Positions 57,471-64,000 of a stretch of 64,000 nt of DNA are shown here, one piece after another (the stretch's first letter is position 1; each line of letters starts with the position of its first letter). The DNA is from Scalesia atractyloides (taxonomy: Eukaryota > Streptophyta > Magnoliopsida > Asterales > Asteraceae). Where the stretch lies: assembly GCA_947069175.1 (NCBI GenBank), contig CAMTDV010000030.1:98418411-98482410 (forward strand), written 5' to 3'. The notes under the pieces are model-generated. The model was not told the origin of the DNA and ran no database searches. It worked only from the letters and a program-made list of their open reading frames with translations. The position numbers and the translations under genes are program-made.

Positions 57471-58392
57471 CCTTGGGTAACGTTGTCGCTAAAAGCTTGC
57501 ATGATTCACATCGCAGTATTTCTATTCTGATAAGCCTCGGAGATAGACAAGACAAACAAACAGGAAAATATGTTAAAATTTTAAAACAACAAAAACAGCT
57601 CTATCAAGAAATTATAACTCATAGTACAAAGTTTAATAAAACATAGAAAATTACATCAATCATTTCAATCCAACGGGTGAAGTTTTACTATATTTTTGAT
57701 CCAAAGAAAGAAAGTAACCTTGATATCTTCAAGGACTTAGTTATCTCTCTTACGTGTACTTGGTAAACTTGTTTGCAAATCGCACTCACACTTTTAAATA
57801 ACCGATTGTTTCAAATCAAGACCACCACGTACTCCCCGATCTTTTATTAATTTACTAGGCTCCTAATGACATGCGCCATATAAACTAGGGGTTTTATCGT
57901 TAACTTGCATGCTATGAGATAACACCTCATTAAAGCCCTTTTTAAACAATGTAAAAAAAGGAAAAAGAAATCAAAAAGAGGAAAATATGATTGCTGGGAA
58001 TGAATGGGCCTCACATGCATAATCTTTTGGCGCTCTTTAAAGAGATGGAGTCTCCTCCATAGCACCCCTCCTTTGGCGCCGACGAAATGGGCGCTATGGA
58101 GCGCTGTACATGGTGAGGTGGCATGGGGCGCGAGACTACACCGGGTGGTCTAGTTATACACGATTAGACTAGGTGGTGAGGGATAACGCACTCACGCCAC
58201 ATCAGCGCCAACTCAGCAGGGGTCGCCATAGTTAACTGTCTTGCAGTCGGATAAAGCCTCATAAAGTTCCTGTCATCATTACACAATTATTATTTTCTTA
58301 ATTTAGATTTATATTAAAGTTAAACAACAAATAAAATAAATATATAATAATAAAATTCAAACATGGCACATAACAATTAAGCAATATTATTT
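57471..58392. other. Region beside the Harbinger relic
   Basis: AT-rich to 58030, then GC-rich to about 58250 with GGCGCC, GGGCGCTATGGAGCGC and CACCGGGTGGTCTAG motifs. These are probably the end region of the adjacent PIF/Harbinger element. No independent gene is seen. Confidence 0.45.
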
Positions 58393-58796
58393 CTACTTCA
58401 CATCATTTACATACAATGATAAATCTGGTGCAACCCGCATACAACATCATCGAATAGATTTGATGATTCTAAAACAACGATAACATTGTTTGTATCAGCC
58501 TTACCAAAGAACGCATGCCAAATCCAAAGATCCTGAGATGCGACTGCTTGTAGTATCAGGGTTGTACCATCGTGGTCACCTCGATGGTGTTGCGCTTTCC
58601 AAGCAGTTTGACAAGCGCTCCACAACTAATGCATACAGTCTAAGCTACCTATCATCCTGGGCACCTGTGTATTCGTTGGTGGGCTTCGTATAAAAGTGGA
58701 ATGTCGACAAACGTCGAATTTCTTAAGTATCGCCTCGTATAGGTTGATAATTCCTAATATTATTAAAGTATTAAAAATTACAACAACAACAACAAC

Positions 58797-58828
<32 letters not shown>

Positions 58829-59299
58829 TAATAAATTTAAAGAGTGCCTTCACATAAATTGTCAAGACTATCTCGGCAACATTCGTAAATATGTGTCCCA
58901 TGCATCCGTTGTCGTGTCGTACGTCAGCTGATGAATTTCGGCTATGCATTTTTGTAAACCAGAGAATCCAAGTTTACGTCTAGCATATTCTCTTTGTTTG
59001 AGGTATGTATACTCACGTTCTAAATCCCCTAGATTCTCAAAAAAAAGTCGGTGACTCATACGAAAGCAACACCGAAAGTGTGTATCAAAATACAAAAGGT
59101 TTTGAACAATATAACCAGCTAACAAACGTTGATAAGCACTTAACCGATCTCGTTCAAGGGATCCTTGTCTTGTACGTGGATGAGACGATTCAACTTCGTC
59201 TCTTAAAAGTTGAACCGTCTCCTTAGCGGCTTGGATAATCAAGTCGCCGAGCATTCCCGCGTCAGAACCTAATGAGTCGCATGGCGAGTCAGAAGACAT
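58393..59299 (-). pseudogene. PIF/Harbinger-type transposase (nuclease) pseudogene
   Basis: The minus strand starts at ATG 59299 and runs about 140 residues (MSSDSPCDSLGSD, then RLSAYQRLLAGYIV, FFENLGDLEREYTYLKQRE, ARRKLGFSGLQKCIAEIHQL). A frameshift near 58870 follows, with the next frame giving DSLDNLCEGTL. A microsatellite (58781-58834) interrupts the gene. The catalytic half then reads MIGSLDCMH, AWKAQHHRGDHDGTTLILQA and ASQDLWIWHAFFGKADTNN, the hallmark blocks of HARBI1-like nucleases, including the first two catalytic Asp residues. After another frameshift it ends at VNDVK followed by TAG, before the third acidic residue. The gene is truncated and multiply broken, so no activity is expected. 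No MADF/Myb partner gene was found beside it. Confidence 0.85.
58781..58834. repeat. (CAA)n(TAA)n microsatellite
   Basis: CAA units pass into TAA/ATA units inside the Harbinger pseudogene, splitting its coding sequence. Confidence 0.95.
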
Positions 59300-59501
59300 T
59301 TTATTTACAAAAAGTATGGAAATTTAAAGTGTTTGAGAGTTTAGAATGTTTTATGAGTTGTGATTGGGTTGTATGTGGTTTGGTTGAACGACTTGTGTAA
59401 TACATACAATGTTTGATTTTTTAATTGACCATTACCAGCGATCATCTCCCCATTCAGTTCATCATTTTCCACGCTTTAGTGCTCGCCACCCTCAAAACGA
59501 A

Positions 59502-59595
59502 TCACCCGATAATGCCCCCCTTTAGCGCATGGGAATTGGTGTTAGGGCACTATCGTGCCTACATGGCACGGGACGCTAGCCTACATCGGGTGATT
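59502..59595. repeat. Short GC-rich inverted-repeat segment beside the Harbinger relic
   Basis: A 94-bp stretch begins TCACCCGAT and ends ATCGGGTGA. It contains CCCCCCTTTAGCGC and GGCACTATCGTGCC. It is probably the end region of the Harbinger family or a small MITE in it. Confidence 0.45.
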
Positions 59596-60568
59596 TTATT
59601 GTTTTTTTCTTTACATTGTTCCTTTTTTATTCCACTAGAAACGGTAACAATATGTTAGTATTAGTAGTAATAGTAATAACAATTATAGGAGTAGTACTAA
59701 TAATTATGTTTAATCATATGGTTCGTATTTTGTACACGAAATGGTAAAAAATTTTGAAAATTGATGAATAGAAAAGCAAGCGTTGCCACTCAAAAATAAT
59801 TGATTCGTACTTCGTACACGTAATTTACCTATTTTGTAACTTTCATACCTATTTATGAAAATTACACAATTAGTATCAACTTTTATAGATTATTTCACCA
59901 CTAGTACAAGTGGTGGTCTATTTACGAAACCATTTTGTATTGTAAAACTTGATATCAATTTTGATATCAATTGTGTAGTTTTCAATAAATGATATGAAAA
60001 TGATAAAATAGAGAAATCATAAGTGCTACGTAATTATTAATTCTAATAATAATAGTAATAATAAATCATTAGTTAATTAAAAATGCTATTCTGAACGTGT
60101 GAATGACAGAATAACACGAGATGTGAAATTATTCAATTTTTAAACACCGTTCACAATATGTGAACAATAATAGTGTAGGACATGAATTAACGTACATGAA
60201 TATGATATGTGATAGGTAAGGTTGACGTACGTGCACCACGTGATGAAATTTATATGCTGACACGTAGACTTTCCAACACAGTGTGTATTCAAGACCCACA
60301 TAAAACAGTAAAAGTGTAAAACATTTGAATCTATTACTTTTCCATTTTTAGCAATTAAAAATGATTATCTTCTTAGGATACCTTGAATAAATAAAACCCT
60401 TCTCTGTATTAGTAATTTAAAGAAATTATATATAATAATAGTAAATGTAATTTGTCTCTTTGTGGTTTGGTAACGGGTGCAAGATGCTTTCATGAAAGTT
60501 TTTTTTTTCACTCTGCACTCAAGCGTTTCATTTTTCATAGTTTGCACTCTCCCATCACATAAACGTTA
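59596..60568. other. AT-rich intergenic region
   Basis: No gene is seen. Imperfect palindromes such as TTGATATCAATTTTGATATCAA (about 59948) are present but have no assigned role. Confidence 0.5.
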
Positions 60569-61878
60569 AAGTAAAGTTCTATTTTGTTTCATGTGATTTG
60601 GTCTAATATATCTATTTTGCTTCAATAGTTTTAATTTGATTTTTTTGCTTATTGTGGTTTCTTAATTGGTTCAATCTTTTCCTTTACACTCACACCTTTA
60701 AAATTAATTTTTGAGTAAAGTTCTATTTTGCTCAATGTGGTTTGGTCCAGATATCAATTTTGTTTCAATAGTTTCAATTTGATTTTTTTTGCACCTTAAA
60801 ATTATTTTTTTATAAGGGCAAACAAGTCTTTTGCATAGGGTGTATGATGTAGGTTTAAATTACTTAATTATATTAGTTAATTTTTCATAAACTCTAATTG
60901 CATATACAATTTGTATACGTAAAAACAGGGTATACCCATTTACCTTAATTTAATTTCCTATTAAAATATGCAAATTTAAGTATGTAAATTTTTTTTATAC
61001 GCATATTTAGTGCAAAATATCCTATTAAATAATTTTTATGGTAAATGAGTACCCATTTTCCTTTATCTAATTTCCTTTTAACATATGCAAGTTTAAATAT
61101 TTTAACCTTTTTATATACTTTTTATATGGCAAAATCTATTTGATACAAATTTATATGACAATGTCTAGTTGGTACTAGCTGAAAAGGTGACATGTACTCA
61201 GGAAAATATATTTCACATTATGAAATCTAATAATAAATAACACTTAATCATATACATCAAAAAACACATTAGTTATTGTATGTCAATGCATAATATTAAC
61301 TGTTATTTGTCATTAGATTTTATAATGTGAAAAAAAATTTCTTGAGTACATGTCACATTTTTATCTAGTATCAACTACTCATTGTCATATAATTGTATCA
61401 AATAGATGTGCCATATAAAAAGATTTACATATTTTAAACTTGCATATGTTAAAAGGAAACTAGATAAAGAAAAATGGGTACTCATTTACTATAAAAATCC
61501 ATTTAATAGGATGGTTTGCACTAAATATGCGCATAAAAAGATTAAGGCATACAAGTTGTATATGCAATTAGAGTTTATTAAAAATTAACTAATTTAAACC
61601 TACACCCTACGCAAAAGACTTGTTTGCCCTTATAAAAAATAATTTTAAGGTGCAAAAAAATCAAATTGAAACTATTGTAGCAAAATAGATATCTGAACCA
61701 AACCAAACCACAGAGATCAAAATAAACTTTACTCAAAAATTAATTTTAAGGGTGTGAGTGTAAGGGAAAAGATTGAACCAATAAAGAAACTACAAGAAGC
61801 AAAAAAATCAAATTAAAACTATTGGAGCAAAATAGATATATGAACCAAACCACAGAAAGCAAAATAGAACTTTACACG
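60569..61878. mobile_element. Large foldback element, about 1.3 kb
   Basis: The left half (60569 to about 61190) is mirrored by the right half (about 61330-61878). Shared blocks include GTAAAGTTCTATTTTG, TAAGGGCAAACAAGTCTTTTG, CTCTAATTGCATATACAA and GTGACATGTACTCA in inverted order. Each arm itself holds two related copies of a roughly 160-bp unit starting AAAGTTCTATTTTG. AAACGTTA occurs at 60561-60568 and 61879-61886 as an 8-bp flanking duplication. No transposase is encoded. Confidence 0.8.
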
Positions 61879-61886
61879 AAACGTTA

Positions 61887-62064
61887 TATTTCATTTAGAA
61901 ATGTTGTGAAAAAAACCAAATTGTCTTTTTCTGTTGCGGTATGCGTCCATGTGGCTTTAATATTATTACCCCTATGCTTAAACCTCTGATCTCACCTACC
62001 TTCCCTGATCCATTCACTCGGTGGTCACTTCAAATCCCTGTTTAGTTTCTAACCACTGTCACAG
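61887..62064. other. Short spacer before the Pack-MULE-like element
   Basis: No gene is seen. The last part (from about 61970) is C-rich and resembles the sequence after 63555, suggesting the element inserted into one C-rich region. Confidence 0.45.
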
Positions 62065-62073
62065 TTGTTCACC

Positions 62074-63545
62074 GAGTAAATTGCACAAAACGTCCTTTAA
62101 GTTTTACCAATCTTGCAGGTTTCAGCCTTAAACTTTAAAAGTTGCCAAAACCAGCCTTTAAGATTAAATTAGTTACGGGTTTCATCCTTTATCACTAACC
62201 CAGTTATTAAATCATGTTAAATGGCATCACATGCAAGCCATGTGAGGGTAAAACCGTCTATTTCATACTTAAAGGACGTTTTGTGCAATTTACTCATATT
62301 TATTACTTACAGAAGATCTAATATTGTTGAGTTATTTCTCACGCTTCAAAAGTAGTTGCTGGACAACTTTGTTCTCCTCAGGCATACGCACACGCCTTGA
62401 CCGAATCTGAGACTGTACACGAGCCAACGTTTGCATACATTTAACTGATTGACCTTGAACCACCGATCTCAACCGCCAACGTTTGCTTGGCGTTTGACTG
62501 ATTGACCTTGAACCACCGATCTCAACCGCCCAAGCCCTCTAAGAGCAAGCAATGCCATCCTCGCCTGAAAACAATATAATCATATAACCCCACAGATAAA
62601 AAAAACCGTTTTACAAATTTTTATTATGCTCATATAATTTACAAAGTGCCCACGATAAGCTGTTTGAATCCTGATAGCAGCCATTTCTACTGCAGTTTTA
62701 TTCAGGAAATGGGCACTGGACGTCAAGAGGACAACTCTGGCAGCAGCATGGGCGACTGCCACCGCCGCTTTTGTTGCCACTGCGATCACATACGTGTGTT
62801 TACTCTGCTCATTCTCGGCTTCATTAGATTAACAAAATTCCATACTATTTTTGTTTGTGACAAATCTTTATCCACACTTCTACTACTCTTTCTGTTTCCA
62901 AACCCATATTTCTTTGAACTCTTTTTACAATATTTCAGTTTTATAAAAACATTAAATTTAAAAGTTAAAACCCACATTGGCATTTCATCAAACAACTTGT
63001 GTGCAAAGAAAAGAATTTCAAAAGGATGAAACAATTAGAAACCTTTTCTTTCTTTGAATAAGAATGGCTTATACCTTTCTTTACAGCAGATTACCAGCTT
63101 CCTTTCTTTCATATTGTTGATCGAATCTTTTCAAACATTAAACAATCAAATTAACAAAATCAAAATACTATAAAAGCAAAACATGCAAGTGAAATACCTG
63201 CAAGTGTGGAGAAAAATGGGGAAACAATGATGCGAATTTTGGGTTAAATTTGAAAAGGTAATGAGTGTGTGAGAAGAGAGATTTTTGGTGAATGTTTTGG
63301 TTGATGTTTGAAGATGAACAAAGGTTTTTTCGGTTATGGACATGAATCTAACATGAAAAAGATGGTTTTACCCTCACATGCCTTGCATGTGAGGCCATTT
63401 AACATGATTTAATAACGGGGTTAGTGATAAAGGATGAAATCCGCAACTAATTTAATCTTAAAGGCTGGTTTTGACAACTTTTGAAGTTTAAGGCTGAAAC
63501 CTGCAAGATTGGTGAAACTTAAAGGACGTTTTGTGCAATTTACTC
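62074..63545. mobile_element. Pack-MULE-like element carrying IQD gene fragments
   Basis: The outer ends are GAGTAAATTGCACAAAACGT and its reverse complement. The left arm 62074-62262 is almost fully mirrored by 63358-63545 (about 188 bp). Flanking 9-mers are TTGTTCACC (62065-62073) and TTGTTCATC (63546-63554), 8 of 9 identical, as expected for a Mutator-type target duplication. Just inside the left arm a third copy of the terminus (62270-62295, ending TTTACTC) makes the left side look like a complete miniature element. The interior (62330 to about 62830) carries minus-strand exons of a plant IQD gene, and the rest (62830-63350) is unassigned AT-rich sequence. No transposase is present. Confidence 0.82.
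62332..62818 (-). pseudogene. Captured fragment of an IQ67-domain (IQD) calmodulin-binding protein gene
   Basis: Exon piece one (62818-62643) follows an AG and encodes ENEQSKHTYVIAVATKAAVA, then AAIRIQTAYRGHF, up to a GT donor. Piece two (62564 to about 62332) follows CAG and encodes ARMALLALRGLGRLRSVVQG, then QSVKRQAN. This is the conserved IQ67 layout, including the exon junction after RG-(L/F) that is typical of IQD genes. A tandem duplication of period 53 bp in piece two (34-bp identical cores at 62444-62477 and 62497-62530) shifts the frame and brings in a stop. After the duplication the sequence resumes in another frame as CMQTLARVQSQIRSRRVRMP and ends at TAA. Upstream and downstream IQD exons are missing. 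IQD proteins bind calmodulin and microtubules; this piece should not make a working one. Confidence 0.82.
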
Positions 63546-63554
63546 TTGTTCATC

Positions 63555-64000
63555 CCACCTACGAACCATCACCACCATCGTGAACAACCTCAGCCAACCC
63601 CACTGACACTCTCCCTTTAAACCATATTCGTCGTCACTCGACAACCATCATTCTCACCACACGATTGCACCGGTTCAACCACCGACAATACCTTTAACAC
63701 CAAAACACATCCTCCACCCGAACTACAAAACTGCTATCATCCATCACCTTCCACCTTCAACTACGACAAGCACCGTGACTCACCACCATCTCTACTCTGA
63801 ACCACAAACCGAACCAGCAACCACCTTTAAATATCTGCAGCTCCACCATTTCCATGGAACCTCACTACCTACGACTTCACCACTACTTTGCCACTTCGAA
63901 CCACCATTGCCACCATCCATCACCATTCAACCACCATCAACAACCTTAAACTTCTTGTCACTGTTAAACCCGTCAACTACCCCACAATGCCATCACCGTC
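63555..64000. other. C-rich, ACCACC-rich low-complexity sequence
   Basis: About 450 bp dominated by CACCA, CCATC and AACCACC motifs on the plus strand, without a supported reading frame. In composition it is the complement-like counterpart of the G-rich interior of the element at 24330-25512. It runs off the end of the window. Confidence 0.6.

Noticed and set aside
59005..59226. Plus-strand frame opposite the Harbinger transposase
   Set aside because: Antisense shadow of the transposase N-terminal region.
62646..63029. Plus-strand 127-codon frame overlapping the IQD fragment
   Set aside because: It is antisense to the IQ67 exons, which show clear family motifs and splice sites on the minus strand.

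Overview
This is nuclear DNA from a flowering plant. It is AT-rich, has intron-containing genes with GT-AG junctions and eudicot-like proteins, and is packed with small transposons. The reverse-transcriptase relic and several repeat styles recall Asteraceae (daisy family), but that placement is inference. The genic signal is four intron-containing genes, two intronless secreted-protein genes and several transposon-derived or captured pseudogenes. Everything else is repeats or unassigned AT-rich sequence.

Layout. 1-10 kb: a decayed Ty1-copia retrotransposon (1273-7135, minus strand) with both LTRs, polypurine tract, primer site and TATAT target duplication, then AT-rich sequence with a palindromic element. 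10-16.1 kb: two tandem S-protein-homolog (SPH) genes (10614-11054 and 15624-16106, plus strand), separated by a dead non-LTR retrotransposon fragment with a C-terminal restriction-like endonuclease. 17.9-20.7 kb: a full-length five-exon OSBP-related protein (ORP) gene on the minus strand. 20.9-25.5 kb: two Mutator-like elements with 9-bp target duplications. 25.5-32.6 kb: gene-poor. 32.7-38.6 kb: a TBC/RabGAP gene (plus), whose 3.5-kb first intron holds a hAT element with an exact 8-bp duplication. 39.3-41.6 kb: a CIA2-type CCT-domain regulator (minus), convergent with the TBC gene. 41.6-53 kb: intergenic, with repeat arrays and hAT-type miniature elements. 53.0-56.2 kb: a bHLH35-like transcription factor (minus) whose last codons appear shifted by a one-base loss. 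56.4-64 kb: more small elements, a dead PIF/Harbinger transposase, a 1.3-kb foldback, and a Pack-MULE-like element carrying broken exons of an IQD (calmodulin-binding) gene.

The host genes form no pathway cluster: lipid transfer (ORP), Rab traffic (TBC), chloroplast biogenesis (CIA2), transcription (bHLH) and secreted signalling-like proteins (SPH). The clearest unusual features are transposon biology: gene capture by the Mutator-like element, shared termini between two Mutator-like elements, a hAT element reduced to a broken BED finger plus a dense palindrome array, and the endonuclease-bearing retroelement with a second, tiny 3' copy between the TBC and CIA2 genes. Splice sites were placed by eye from reading frame, GT-AG rule and remembered family conservation; no alignment or RNA data were used.
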